Assembly (NCBI GenBank): GCA_002356635.1 | Contig: CP023454.1 | Coordinates: 2,464,501 to 2,528,500 of the forward strand | Direction: 5' to 3' | Origin: Rhodobacteraceae bacterium QY30 | Lineage (GTDB): Bacteria; Pseudomonadota; Alphaproteobacteria; Rhodobacterales; Rhodobacteraceae | DNA: 64,000 bases | In this document: piece after piece, positions 46,773-55,186 of the stretch | How positions within the stretch are numbered: position 1 is the stretch's first letter | Layout of the letters: every line of letters starts with the position of its first letter | Translations under genes and position numbers: made by a program | The notes under the pieces: model-generated | What the model was told of the DNA's origin: nothing | The model's input: the letters and a program-made list of their open reading frames with translations, nothing else | The model's database searches: none

Positions 46773-47696
46773 TCATTTCAGGCCCTGAAGCGCCAGCCCG
46801 GCCAGATACCGGCGCCGCAGCGCATCGGCATCACGCCGGGTCGTGGCGGCCGGCACGTCGTAACCCAGGTGTTCCAGCAACGGACCCGCAATCGCCGCCA
46901 AAGCGCCGGCCGTATCGGCGGACAGGTGGCGCTTGTAGCGGCCGATGCTGGCCCCTTCGATCGCGGCGGTCGAGAAGGTCTTCCAATCGCTGAAACCCTT
47001 GGCATCGCGGTTGGCAAGGGCCCGGCTGATTGCCGCGGGATCGAAGGTTTCGCCGACATCGGCCAGGATCCGGGCCAGCGTGCCATCCGGATCGGCGATC
47101 AGGTCTTCGTAGCGAACCAGGGTCACGCGATCCGGGTTCCCTTCGGCGAAAGCAACGATCGCCGCCGTCGCTTCGGCCCAGGCATGGGCGAAAGCCTCCA
47201 GCGGCCGGGGGATTTCGCGGACGAAGCGGTGCAGTTCGGCCGGATAGGCCTGCGACTTGGCCACCCAGTCCTGCATCGAGCAAACCACATCCAGTCCATG
47301 GCGAACCACGCAAAGATAGTGGACCCGGTCGCCGCACAGCCGGGTGATCGTGTCCAGGTGAAAGGCGTCGACAGCCGTCTTTTCCAGCCACAGCCGCTTG
47401 TCTTCGCGCGCCAGGTGTTCGCGGCGGAAGGCAAAGACAAAGTCCCGCAGACGCCCGATCACCTCGGCGGGCGGAAAGCCAAGGAAGCCCAGGCCGTTCA
47501 CCACCCCCACCTCCAGCCCGTCGACCATCCGTTCGCCTTCCAGAAAGCGCGCGGCCGCGGTCAGGAGATAGGTCTCGCCCGGGGCAGCGATGGCAGGATG
47601 TGCGTCCAGAAGGCGTCGCAAGAGCGTCGTTCCCGACCGCGGGCAGCCAAGGACGACTATCCCCTCGGGCGCGGGGAGCGGCGGATTACCGGGCAT
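46773..47696 (-). CDS. PAPS-dependent sulfotransferase
   Basis: 307 residues from ATG 47696 (11 bases inside the carrier-protein gene). The 5'-phosphosulfate loop is IVVLGCPRSGTTLLRRLLDAHP; the 3'-phosphate site is in YLCVVRHGLDVVCSM; VTLVRYEDLIADPDGTLARI is the conserved second half. No membrane segment. Its place as last gene of the acyl-transfer operon suggests that it acts on the same polymer or on the transferred group. The acceptor is unknown. Confidence 0.9.
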   Translation of the reverse strand: MPGNPPLPAPEGIVVLGCPRSGTTLLRRLLDAHPAIAAPGETYLLTAAARFLEGERMVDGLEVGVVNGLGFLGFPPAEVIGRLRDFVFAFRREHLAREDKRLWLEKTAVDAFHLDTITRLCGDRVHYLCVVRHGLDVVCSMQDWVAKSQAYPAELHRFVREIPRPLEAFAHAWAEATAAIVAFAEGNPDRVTLVRYEDLIADPDGTLARILADVGETFDPAAISRALANRDAKGFSDWKTFSTAAIEGASIGRYKRHLSADTAGALAAIAGPLLEHLGYDVPAATTRRDADALRRRYLAGLALQGLK

Positions 47697-47928
47697 TTCG
47701 GGCCATGAAGGCGACAATGCGTTCCAGCGTGTCGAAATTGTCCAGCGTGATGTCCGCGGGCGGAATGCGGATGCCGCCTCTCGTTTCCAGGAACATGATC
47801 AGATCGATCATCGCAAAGGAATCGACCAGCCCCGAGCTGAACAGCGGATCGCTGTCTGAAACGCCGGGCAGATCGAAGTTGAGGGTCCCGGTCAGGTAGG
47901 ACCGCAGGTCGGTGCTGGTGACTGTCAC
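47686..47928 (-). CDS. Acyl/peptidyl carrier protein (DltC-like)
   Basis: 80 residues from GTG 47928; a longer start at 47973 is possible but would overlap the ligase gene. The phosphopantetheine Ser lies in DPLFSSGLVDSFAMIDLIMFLE; acidic helices follow, ending in ERIVAFMARN. It should be loaded by the adenylating ligase and hand its thioester to the MBOAT protein. Situated between the ligase and sulfotransferase genes. Confidence 0.82.
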   Translation of the reverse strand: MTVTSTDLRSYLTGTLNFDLPGVSDSDPLFSSGLVDSFAMIDLIMFLETRGGIRIPPADITLDNFDTLERIVAFMARNAR

Positions 47929-47938
47929 TTGGGCATTC

Positions 47939-49540
47939 TCACTTTCTTGCGGGGGAAGTTGCAAGGGCGACAAGGGCCTTGCGGTCGATCTTGCCGTTGG
48001 GCGTCAGCGGGAAGTGCGGAACCGCGACCAGGCGCTTGGGCAGCATGTAGGCTGGCAAGCGGGCGGAAAGCTGCGCCGTGACGGCGGGGCTGTCGATGCC
48101 ATCCACCTCGACAAAGGCCGCGATGCCGGTGATCGCACCGTTTGCGTCGGGCAGGCCCGCGGCCACCACATGCACCGCACCGGTCGCATCTCGCAGCGCG
48201 GCCTCGATCTCGCCCAGTTCGATGCGATGGCCGTGCAGCTTGATCTGGTGATCCAGCCGTCCCAGATAGCGGATCGGCTGATCCGGTGCTTGCGGCCGCT
48301 CGACCAGATCGCCGGTCAGGTAGGCGCGCGCGCCCGTGGCCGGGTCGGTCACAAAGGCGGCGGCGGTCTTTTCCGCATCGCGCCAGTAGCCCTTGGCGAC
48401 CTGCGGGCCAGAGACCATCAATTCCCCCTCTGCGCCGGGCGCGACCTCGCGCAGGTCCGGGGCGACGACCTTGGCGACAAGTCCCGGGAAGGGCTGGCCG
48501 ATGGGAACAGAACCGGCCTGCCCTTCCGAGCCGTCGATGCGGTGACCCGTGCAGGCCAGAGTCAGCTCGGTCGGGCCATAGAGGTTTTCCACGATCGAGT
48601 GCGGCGCCGCGCTGGCCCAGGCGGCGGCAGCAGCGGCAGGAAACGCCTCGCCACAGAACAGCGACAGGCGCAGCTTGGGGAAGGCACCGGGTTCCAGCTG
48701 GCGCAGGCGGCTCATCAGCACGGCCACCGACGGAACCGAGAACCAGACGGTCAGGGCCTCGCGGCGGATGAAGTCGGCGGGCAGCATCATCTCGCCCGCG
48801 CGGGGACAGCAGAGCGTGCCGCCGACCCGCCAGGCCATGAACAGGTCAAAGACCGAAAGATCGAAACCCAGATCGAACATCTGCGAGAAGCGATCCGCTT
48901 CGGACAGTTGGAACCGCCCGTCCATGGCGCGCAGGAAATGTGCGACATTGGCATGGGTGACCATCACGCCCTTGGGCCGTCCGGTGCTGCCCGAGGTGTA
49001 AAGCAGATAGGCAACCCGGTCGCCCATCGGGGCCGCGGGGGGCGGCGGCAGCGGGGCAGCTTTCCGCCCGGGGCGGATGTCATGACGGGGATGGCGTCTG
49101 GCGATTTCGTCCACGTCCTCGCGTTCGCCCAGAACGATGCGCAGGGGTTTGGCCGATGCCTCCAGCAGCGCATCCAGCACCCCCTCGCCGCCGCCGTCCA
49201 CCACCACCCGCCGCGCGCCGGAATGGGCCAGGACATAGGCCAACCGCTCGGCCGGATGGCCAGGGTTCAGCGGCACATAGCCGTCGCCGGTACCCAGAAT
49301 CCCCAGGATCCCCGCATAGGCCGCCACCGACCGCGCGGCGAGAAGCGCCGTCAGGCCGGGCATATCATCGCCCGGACCCTCGGCCCCGCCCAGTGCGGCG
49401 GCGATCCCCCCGGCAATCCCGGCAAGCTCTGCGTAGCGGATCTGGCGCCCGTCGATGGACAGCGCGATCCGGTCCGGCACGCGCTGGCAGGCATCGTGGA
49501 AGCCCGCGCCCAGCCAATCCCCCAACCCATTCCGGCTCAT
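47939..49540 (-). CDS. AMP-forming amino-acid/acyl adenylating ligase (DltA-like)
   Basis: 533 residues. Adenylation motifs: A3 YLLYTSGSTGRPKGVMVTH, A5 ENLYGPTELTLACT, A7 YLTGDLVERP, A8 GRLDHQIKLHGHRIELGEIEAAL, A10 FPLTPNGKIDRKAL. It is a stand-alone domain with no condensation or carrier domain, as in DltA, and should charge the adjacent carrier protein. AAGGA at the end of the MBOAT gene serves as its ribosome site (4-base gap). The amino acid or acid it selects cannot be read from sequence alone. Confidence 0.9.
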   Translation of the reverse strand: MSRNGLGDWLGAGFHDACQRVPDRIALSIDGRQIRYAELAGIAGGIAAALGGAEGPGDDMPGLTALLAARSVAAYAGILGILGTGDGYVPLNPGHPAERLAYVLAHSGARRVVVDGGGEGVLDALLEASAKPLRIVLGEREDVDEIARRHPRHDIRPGRKAAPLPPPPAAPMGDRVAYLLYTSGSTGRPKGVMVTHANVAHFLRAMDGRFQLSEADRFSQMFDLGFDLSVFDLFMAWRVGGTLCCPRAGEMMLPADFIRREALTVWFSVPSVAVLMSRLRQLEPGAFPKLRLSLFCGEAFPAAAAAAWASAAPHSIVENLYGPTELTLACTGHRIDGSEGQAGSVPIGQPFPGLVAKVVAPDLREVAPGAEGELMVSGPQVAKGYWRDAEKTAAAFVTDPATGARAYLTGDLVERPQAPDQPIRYLGRLDHQIKLHGHRIELGEIEAALRDATGAVHVVAAGLPDANGAITGIAAFVEVDGIDSPAVTAQLSARLPAYMLPKRLVAVPHFPLTPNGKIDRKALVALATSPARK

Positions 49541-49544
49541 GGCA

Positions 49545-50732
49545 TCATGTCCTTATTCCGAGGGCCAGAAGGAAGATGCGGATCCCCGACCAGGCGCCCT
49601 CCGGGGCCGAGGAAAAGGCATAGCTGCCCGCCACGAACAGGAAGGTCAGCGGAATGCCCATATGCTTCCACAGGCTTCCTTGCGCCTTGCGCCACCAGGG
49701 TCGCCCGCGCATCCGCCGCGCCCACATCGTATAGCCGGCCACCCCCGACGCATGGTAGACCCCCCAGAGGAACCACCCGCCCGTCGCCCCGTGCCACAGG
49801 CCCATGGCGATGAAGGTCGCATAAACCGCCGCATAGGGCATCCGCGTCCGCGCCAGCACCGGCATGTAGACGTAGCTTTGGCACCAGGCGGCCAGCGTCA
49901 TGTGCCACCGCTTCCAGAAGTCGGTGATGTTCTGCGCCAGCACCGGCAGGCGGAAGTTCTCCATGATGCGGATTCCGAACAGGCGGCTCGTACCGATGGC
50001 GATGTCGCTGTAGGCGCTGAAATCCAGGTAGGCGTAAAGGTAGGTCAGGATCAGGAAGGCCCAGGTGCGCCAGACCGGAATGCCATCGGCCTGCTCAAGC
50101 AGAGCGGAAGCGGTTGGCGGCACGCCCATGCCAAAGTGCGACGGCTGCACCAGTTGCGCGATGAGGAAGATCTTGATCAGCCCGTGGCCGATCCGGATCA
50201 ACCCCTCGGCGGCCGTCTGCGCCTCGAAGCGGTCCGCGATATTGGCGCGAAAATGTTCAAAGCGTTCGATGGGGCCGGCAGTGAAGATCGGAAACAGGAA
50301 GATGTAGCAGAAGAACTGCGGCAGCGACCGATCCTTGATGTTGCCGCGTGCCGTTTCGACGGCATAGTGGATCAGCTTGAAGGTGAAGTAGCTGATGCCC
50401 AGCGGCACCGCCACCGCAACCCCTGGCGAGGCGCGGCCCATCAGGTCCAGCACGGCCGGCAGGTACTTCTGCCAGATCAGGTAGCCAAGGATCGCCACCA
50501 CCAGCGCGCTCAGGACCATGCCGGCCTTGTCGCGGTCCCGCACCGTGGCGGGCGCGACGTAGAAAAACAGCACGGTCCAGCCGATCAGCACCGTCACCCC
50601 GACCGGGTCGATCGAGGCAAGGTAAAAATAGGATGCCAGCGCCAGGAAGCCCAGGCGCAGCGGCCGGGGCAACAGCCAGTAGACGACGGCCGATCCGAAG
50701 ACCACGAGCCAGAAGGTACCCGTCTGGATCAT
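49545..50732 (-). CDS. MBOAT O-acyltransferase (DltB/AlgI-like)
   Basis: 395 residues, about ten membrane segments. PLGISYFTFKLIHYAVE and NITDFWKRWHMTLAAWCQSYVYMP hold the conserved WxxWH-type region, and FIAMGLWHGATGGWFLWGVYH has the catalytic His. It shuttles an acyl group from the carrier protein across the membrane to a surface acceptor, with the microprotein encoded 12 bases upstream. It is more DltB-like than PatA-like by operon context; both belong to one superfamily. Confidence 0.9.
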   Translation of the reverse strand: MIQTGTFWLVVFGSAVVYWLLPRPLRLGFLALASYFYLASIDPVGVTVLIGWTVLFFYVAPATVRDRDKAGMVLSALVVAILGYLIWQKYLPAVLDLMGRASPGVAVAVPLGISYFTFKLIHYAVETARGNIKDRSLPQFFCYIFLFPIFTAGPIERFEHFRANIADRFEAQTAAEGLIRIGHGLIKIFLIAQLVQPSHFGMGVPPTASALLEQADGIPVWRTWAFLILTYLYAYLDFSAYSDIAIGTSRLFGIRIMENFRLPVLAQNITDFWKRWHMTLAAWCQSYVYMPVLARTRMPYAAVYATFIAMGLWHGATGGWFLWGVYHASGVAGYTMWARRMRGRPWWRKAQGSLWKHMGIPLTFLFVAGSYAFSSAPEGAWSGIRIFLLALGIRT

Positions 50733-50744
50733 TCCGCCCCCCGC

Positions 50745-50894
50745 CTAGAAGTTCTGGTAGCGGAACAGGCGGACATCATCCGCCCTGGCCCAAAGTTCGA
50801 CGATGGCGATGCTGACCAGCGCCCCCAGGATCAGTCCCTGCAGGACCGCCCCCAGCCGCCAGCCCCTGCCGCGTCCGCCGTTTCCATCGGTCAT
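50745..50894 (-). CDS. DltX-like membrane microprotein
   Basis: 49 residues, missed by length-filtered gene finding; I translated it by hand. ATG 50894, TAG 50745-50747. A basic N-terminus (GGRGRGWRLG), one membrane helix (VLQGLILGALVSIAIVELWA) and the tail DDVRLFRYQNF. The last six residues fit the F-x-Y-x-x-F ending of DltX proteins, whose Tyr accepts the acyl group from DltB. It overlaps the DltD-like stop by 4 bases and precedes the MBOAT gene, the position a DltX partner should have. Confidence 0.8.
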   Translation of the reverse strand: MTDGNGGRGRGWRLGAVLQGLILGALVSIAIVELWARADDVRLFRYQNF

Positions 50895-51943
50895 GAATGC
50901 CCCCGCAATGCCGCCCCGATGCCCCGAGCCAGGGCGCCCATGCAGCGTTCGCGCGCCGCGGCATTGCCCAGGTGCCCTTCGTAATCCACGAAATCGGGCG
51001 GGTTCAGCCCGGCTTCATCCGTCGCGCGGACCAGGGTTGCGCTGACCCGTCCGGCAAAGGCCGCAAGGTCGCCGCGATATCGGGAGACGAACTCCCGTGC
51101 CTCGGGCACCGCGAACCAGCCAGGGTTCAGGGGCGATTCCAGCACCACGACCCCCGACGCCCCGCTTTCTCGCGCCCGCGCCACGACCTTTTCCAGCACG
51201 GCGAAATTCGTCGGCGCATTCTGTGTATACAGCGCGGCATTCGCCGGCAGTTCGGCGATTTCGGTCTTCCAGAACTCGGGACGGTTGACGTTCTTGTACC
51301 AGTAGGCATTCAGCGGCTCGCCATAGGTCTTGCCGCCGCGCAGCAGGTTCTTCACGATATCCTTTCGCCGTGACAGGAAGAATTCGGCGTTGTCCACCGC
51401 GTGGATGCCCCAGCGGTGCGGCACCTTCAGCCCGGCCTCGCGCACCGCCGCATCCATCGCCGGCGAGGTGAAGCCCAGCTTGGGCGCGTCGATCAGACCC
51501 TGAACCGACTTCCAGCGCCCTTCGCCCGTCCCGAACTCCAGCAGGCCCGGCGACAGGCCGATCACCAGCACCCCGCCCTGTTTCGGCGGGAGCCGGTCCA
51601 CCAGGGCCAGCATCTCCCAACTGGTCTGCGCATCCGATGCCAGGTCGTCGGTCCGAAGCTGTTGGCCCGTCTCGGCGGCCAGCCGGTCGGACAGCGCCTG
51701 TTCGCTGGCCACGCAGCGCACCGTCACCGAGGTGCCCAGCACCACGACGTTCGGACCCGGCTCGGCCTGGCGGCTCAGCACCTTGTGGGTGACGTTCGTG
51801 TAGGTGTCGAGGTCGTCGGTCATCAGATAGCGGCTGAGCGGCGAGGCGACGAACCATGCCCCGAAGATCAGGCAGTAGGCGGCAAACAGCAGCGCGATGG
51901 TGGCAAGCGCAACGCTTGCAGCCAGGACCGAAGGCGCGGTCAT
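50891..51943 (-). CDS. DltD/AlgJ-like SGNH-type protein
   Basis: 350 residues from ATG 51943. N-terminal membrane anchor (about 5-30), then an extracytoplasmic domain with the SGNH nucleophile loop NVVVLGTSVTVRCV, GVLVIGLSPGLLEF, SGVVVLESPLNPGW and near the end PPDFVDYEGHLGNAAA with the likely Asp/His. DltD and AlgJ/AlgX-type proteins pass the acyl group to its final polymer or edit it. First gene of the operon; the start is preceded by no strong ribosome site, so it could lie further upstream. Confidence 0.8.
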   Translation of the reverse strand: MTAPSVLAASVALATIALLFAAYCLIFGAWFVASPLSRYLMTDDLDTYTNVTHKVLSRQAEPGPNVVVLGTSVTVRCVASEQALSDRLAAETGQQLRTDDLASDAQTSWEMLALVDRLPPKQGGVLVIGLSPGLLEFGTGEGRWKSVQGLIDAPKLGFTSPAMDAAVREAGLKVPHRWGIHAVDNAEFFLSRRKDIVKNLLRGGKTYGEPLNAYWYKNVNRPEFWKTEIAELPANAALYTQNAPTNFAVLEKVVARARESGASGVVVLESPLNPGWFAVPEAREFVSRYRGDLAAFAGRVSATLVRATDEAGLNPPDFVDYEGHLGNAAARERCMGALARGIGAALRGHS

Positions 51944-52213
51944 TCCGCGAAGAAGGTTCCCCGCCAGATTTTCCCCGCGCTGCACCTTTGAAACCCCTGC
52001 CGCCGAAAAATCCCGTCCTTTTGGATCCAAAGGCCATCCGAAAGGATTCCGCAAGAGCGAAGGCCCGCCGATCAAGCACGATTCTTGCACGAAGGGTTTC
52101 CCAACCAGGGATAGTTCGGCCGGCCGCGCGTGCAGTTGCCCGAAGTCGCCAGCGACAGGCTCGGCAAGACGTGCCGCGCCGAAAGCCTCGCCCGTGGATC
52201 GCCATTGAACAGA
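51944..52213. other. Region upstream of the Dlt-like operon
   Basis: 270 bases to tRNA-Val. The reading frame of the DltD-like gene is open here but without homology features. The operon promoter should be here or in the following tRNA gap; no clear box pair recognised. Confidence 0.35.
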
Positions 52214-52289
52214 TGGTGGGTCGTGAGAGACTCGAACTCCCGACATTCTCGGTGTAAACGAGACGCTCTACCAACTGAGCTAACGACCC
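52214..52289 (-). tRNA. tRNA-Val (anticodon TAC)
   Basis: 76 bases with encoded CCA. Acceptor GGGTCGT/ACGACCC; anticodon stem TCTCG/CGAGA around TTTACAC; T arm GGGAGTTCGAGTCTC. Cloverleaf complete. Confidence 0.95.
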
Positions 52290-52298
52290 CTGCCCCCC

Positions 52299-52327
52299 CT
52301 GATAGCCGCCGCGCGCTGCCCAGGCAA
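52299..52327 (-). promoter_or_regulatory. Promoter of tRNA-Val
   Basis: On the minus strand TTGCCT (52322-52327), 17 bases, TATCAG (52299-52304), just 10 bases before the tRNA. Confidence 0.5.
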
Positions 52328-52375
52328 GCACCGGCGTGGCCAGGAAAGGCAATTTGCCGTGGCAGAAATTCGCCC

Positions 52376-52404
52376 TTGTTTCTCCCCGCCGACCCCTGCT
52401 AGAG
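52376..52404 (+). promoter_or_regulatory. Possible promoter of tRNA-Ser
   Basis: TTGTTT (52376-52381), 17 bases, CTAGAG (52399-52404), 9 bases before the tRNA. Both boxes are imperfect. Confidence 0.4.
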
Positions 52405-52412
52405 CGGTCAGC

Positions 52413-52502
52413 GGAGTGGTGGCCGAGTGGTCGAAGGCACACCCCTGCTAAGGGTGCAGGCGGGAAACCGTCTCGAGGGTTCGAATCCCTTCCACTCCGC
52501 CA
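52413..52502 (+). tRNA. tRNA-Ser (anticodon GCT)
   Basis: 90 bases including CCA, with the long variable arm of serine tRNAs (GGCGGGAAACCGTC). Acceptor GGAGTGG/CCACTCC; anticodon loop CTGCTAA. Confidence 0.95.
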
Positions 52503-52755
52503 TACGTCATTGAAATTATTGAATATTTGCGCATATTTTATCTGCACTCATCAACCTGCCCATCATTTTGAAAACGCTTGAGAGCTCCAGCTTGGGGAAT
52601 CGCGCGCACGTCCTCAGCTCCTACTACGCTGGCCTTTATCCTGGACAGACACAATCCGACCCTATCGCTCAGAGGTGGCTGCGCAAATCTGAACAGCCGG
52701 GATAAGTGGATTTTCCGCGCCACAGCAGCATGATACTGCGAGCGAGGAGAAGACC

Positions 52756-52832
52756 ATGGCAAGACGACCGCGCCGGAACCACAGCCCGGCTTTCAAGGCG
52801 AAAGTGGCGGTAGCCGCGATCAAGGGCCTGAC
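52756..52832 (+). pseudogene. Outer IS transposase orfA, 5' part
   Basis: ATG 52756: RRPRRNHSPAFKAKVAVAAIKG is the start of an IS3-type OrfA HTH protein, cut off by the inner element. It resumes at about 54064 with KTMIELAQDFDVHPNQIKQW and continues to the stop at 54302. Confidence 0.85.
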
Positions 52833-52895
52833 TGGACCTGCACCGGTTTCGTTCCGGTCTTTTGAGAGCGATACTCGCCATCAAGGAGACCGGAT

Positions 52896-53171
52896 ATGGC
52901 AGCGATACACAGCGACGAGTTCAAGCGGGATGCGGTTCGCATCGCGCTCACCAGTGGCCTGACGAGGCGTCAGGTTGCGTCTGATTTGGGGATCGGGCTT
53001 TCGACGCTTGGCAAGTGGGTTCGGGCGGTTTCGGAGGAAGCCAAGGTGCCCGCGCAGGATGCCGAGCTTCTGCGCGAGAACGAGCGGCTGCGCAAAGAGA
53101 ACCGCATCCTCAGGGAGGAGAGGGAAGTATTAAAAAAGGCGGCGATATTCTTCGCGGCTCAAAAGCCGTGA
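52896..53171 (+). CDS. Inner IS3-family transposase OrfA
   Basis: 91 residues. HTH: DEFKRDAVRIALTSGLTRRQVASDLGIGLSTLGKWV; then a leucine-zipper-like coil (LLRENERLRKENRIL, EREVLKKAAIFF). The A6G slippery run at 53132-53138 allows a -1 shift into orfB, producing the OrfAB transposase. Confidence 0.92.
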   Translation: MAAIHSDEFKRDAVRIALTSGLTRRQVASDLGIGLSTLGKWVRAVSEEAKVPAQDAELLRENERLRKENRILREEREVLKKAAIFFAAQKP

Positions 53172-54025
53172 AGTTTCAGTATATTGCCGAATATCGTGGC
53201 ACCCTGACCCGCAGCCATCTGTGCCGTCTGATGGGCGTTTCAGAGCGCGGACTTCATGCCTGGAAGCATCGCCCTCCGTCGCATCGCCAGCGGCGCGACA
53301 TGGTGCTCCTCGCCCATATCCGCGATCAGCACCGGTTGAGCCTGGGTAGCTACGGCAGGCCTCGCATGACCGAGGAGTTGAACGAGCTGGGCATCCGTGT
53401 CGGCCAGCGCCGTGTCGGGCGACTTATGCGCCAGAATGGCATCCAGGTCATCCGTAGCCGGAGGTTCAAACGCACCACGGACAGCGAGCACGCCTTCAAC
53501 ATCGCGCCCAATCTCTTGCAGCAGGACTTTACCGCAAGCGGGCCGAACCAGAAGTGGGCAGGCGACATCACATATGTCTGGACGCGAGAGGGATGGGTCT
53601 ATCTGGCTGCGATCATTGACCTTTTCTCCCGGCGCGTCATTGGTTGGGCGATCAGCAATCGCATGAAGCAGGATCTGGCTTTGCGGGCGCTGAACATGGC
53701 CATCGCGATCCGAAGGCCGCCGCCGGGCTGCATTCATCACACCGATCGCGGGTCGCAATATTGTGCCCACGACTATCAGAAGCTGCTGCGAAAGCACGGT
53801 TTCAAGGTGTCGATGAGCGGCAAGGGCAATTGTTATGACAATTCCACCGTCGAAAGCTTCTTCAAATCGCTGAAGGCCGAACTCGTCTGGCGCCGCAACT
53901 GGCAAACCCGTCGCGAGGTCGAAGTCGCCCTCTTCGAATACATCAACGGCTTCTATAACCCACGCCGGAAGCACTCGGCCCTCGGCTGGAAATCACCCGT
54001 GGCCTTCGAACAGAGGGCCGCTTAA
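53168..54025 (+). CDS. Inner IS3-family transposase OrfB
   Basis: 285 residues after GTG 53168; in fusion it is entered earlier through the slippery site (KKGGDILRG). The DDE integrase core is complete: KWAGDITYVWT (D1), HHTDRGSQY (D2) and STVESFFKSLKAELVWRR (E), with the C-terminal YNPRRKHSALGWKSP typical of the group. Confidence 0.93.
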   Translation: MKFQYIAEYRGTLTRSHLCRLMGVSERGLHAWKHRPPSHRQRRDMVLLAHIRDQHRLSLGSYGRPRMTEELNELGIRVGQRRVGRLMRQNGIQVIRSRRFKRTTDSEHAFNIAPNLLQQDFTASGPNQKWAGDITYVWTREGWVYLAAIIDLFSRRVIGWAISNRMKQDLALRALNMAIAIRRPPPGCIHHTDRGSQYCAHDYQKLLRKHGFKVSMSGKGNCYDNSTVESFFKSLKAELVWRRNWQTRREVEVALFEYINGFYNPRRKHSALGWKSPVAFEQRAA

Positions 54026-54063
54026 CATGAGCACCTGACCGGAACAGCACCGGTGCAGGTCCA

Positions 54064-54302
54064 AGAAGACCATGATCGAGCTGGCGCAGGATTTCGACGT
54101 TCATCCGAACCAGATCAAGCAGTGGCGAGACCAGCTGCTTGAGGGAGCGACCGGGGTGTTCGGTGAAGCCCCGAAGGCCGAGCCGGAGCCGACCATCGAT
54201 GTGAAGACCCTGCATGCGAAGATCGGAGAGTTGACGCTGGAGAATGATTTTTTGTCCGGCGCGCTCGGCAAGGCGGGTCTGTTGCCGAGCGCAAGAAAAT
54301 GA
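54064..54302 (+). pseudogene. Outer IS transposase orfA, 3' part
   Basis: Continuation of the HTH protein begun at 52756: MIELAQDFDVHPNQIKQWRDQ, then VKTLHAKIGELTLENDFLSGALGKAG and the stop at 54300-54302, overlapping the orfB ATG. Confidence 0.85.
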
Positions 54303-55124
54303 TCGATCCCACCGCCAAGCTGAGCGTCAGCCGCCAGGCCATCGTGCTGGGGATCAGCCGGGGCTGCGTGTATTACAAGCCCCGCCCGGTGTCGGAGGCC
54401 GATCTGAAGCTGATGCATCGGATCGACAAGCTGCACATGGAATTCCCCTTCGCGGGCAGCCGGATGCTGCAGGGTCTGCTGGTCCAGGAAGGGTTCAAGG
54501 TCGGGCGGCTGCATGTTGCCACGCTGATGAAGCGCATGGGCGTCGAGGCGCTTTATCGCAAGCCGAACACCTCGAAGCCAGCGCCGGGGCATAAGATCTA
54601 CCCCTACCTGCTTCGAGGCCTGCCGATCACCCGACCCAACCAGGTCTGGGCTATGGACATCACCTACATCCCCATGGCCCCGCGGGTTCATCTATCTGGC
54701 CGCCGTGCTCGACTGGTTCACCCGGCGTGTCTTGGCATGGCGAGTGTCGATCACGCTGGAGGCCGAGTTCAGCATGGAAGCTGTCGAGGAGGCGTTGGCA
54801 CGTCACGGCACGCCCGAGATATTCCATACGGATCAGGGCAGCCAGTTCACGTCCATCGACTTCATCAAGGTGCTCGCCGCCCGCGAGATCAAGATCAGCA
54901 TGGATGGCAAGGGGGCCTGGCGCGACAATGTCTTCGTCGAGCGCCTGTGGCGGACCATCAAATACGAAGAGGTTTACTTGCGGGCCTATGCCTGCGTGTC
55001 CGAAGCCCGCGCCGGGATCGGTCGGTATCTGAACTTCTACAACCGCCGCCGCCCTCATTCGTCGCTTGACGGCAAAACCCCCGATCAGGCCTACTTCACG
55101 ACACCCGAAGCGGTGGCGGCATAA
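54299..55124 (+). pseudogene. Outer IS transposase orfB, frameshifted
   Basis: ATG 54299: SRQAIVLGISRGCVYYKPRP to NQVWAMDITYIPMA, then a one-base insertion in the C run at 54678-54681 throws it out of frame. The other frame continues as FIYLAAVLDWFTRRVLAW, FHTDQGSQFTS and RPHSSLDGKTPDQAYF. Removing one C restores a normal DDE transposase. Confidence 0.88.
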
Positions 55125-55186
55125 CCGAAGCGGAAAACCACTTAGAAAACGCCCGGAACCTGTTCAGATCAACCGAACCACCTCTG

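Larger units (their letters stand above)
52833..54063 (+). mobile_element. IS3-family element inserted in the outer IS (inner copy)
   Basis: 1231 bases bounded by 27-base inverted repeats that match at 24 positions: TGGACCTGCACCGGTTTCGT... (52833-52859) and the complement at 54037-54063. It holds an intact orfA and orfB joined by a -1 frameshift site, so it looks recently active. Confidence 0.9.
52670..55186 (+). mobile_element. IS3-family element, interrupted (outer copy)
   Basis: Ends are imperfect inverted repeats: CAGAGGTGG...ATCTGAACAG on the left and its complement ending CCTCTG on the right. The element is about 1.29 kb once the inner insertion is removed. Both its genes are broken: orfA by the inner IS, orfB by a one-base insertion. 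It therefore cannot transpose by itself. No clear target duplication was seen. Confidence 0.85.

Noticed and set aside
52820-54075. Target-site duplication of the inner IS
   Set aside because: The flanking bases (ctgac and agaag) do not match in any 3-4 base register that I tried.
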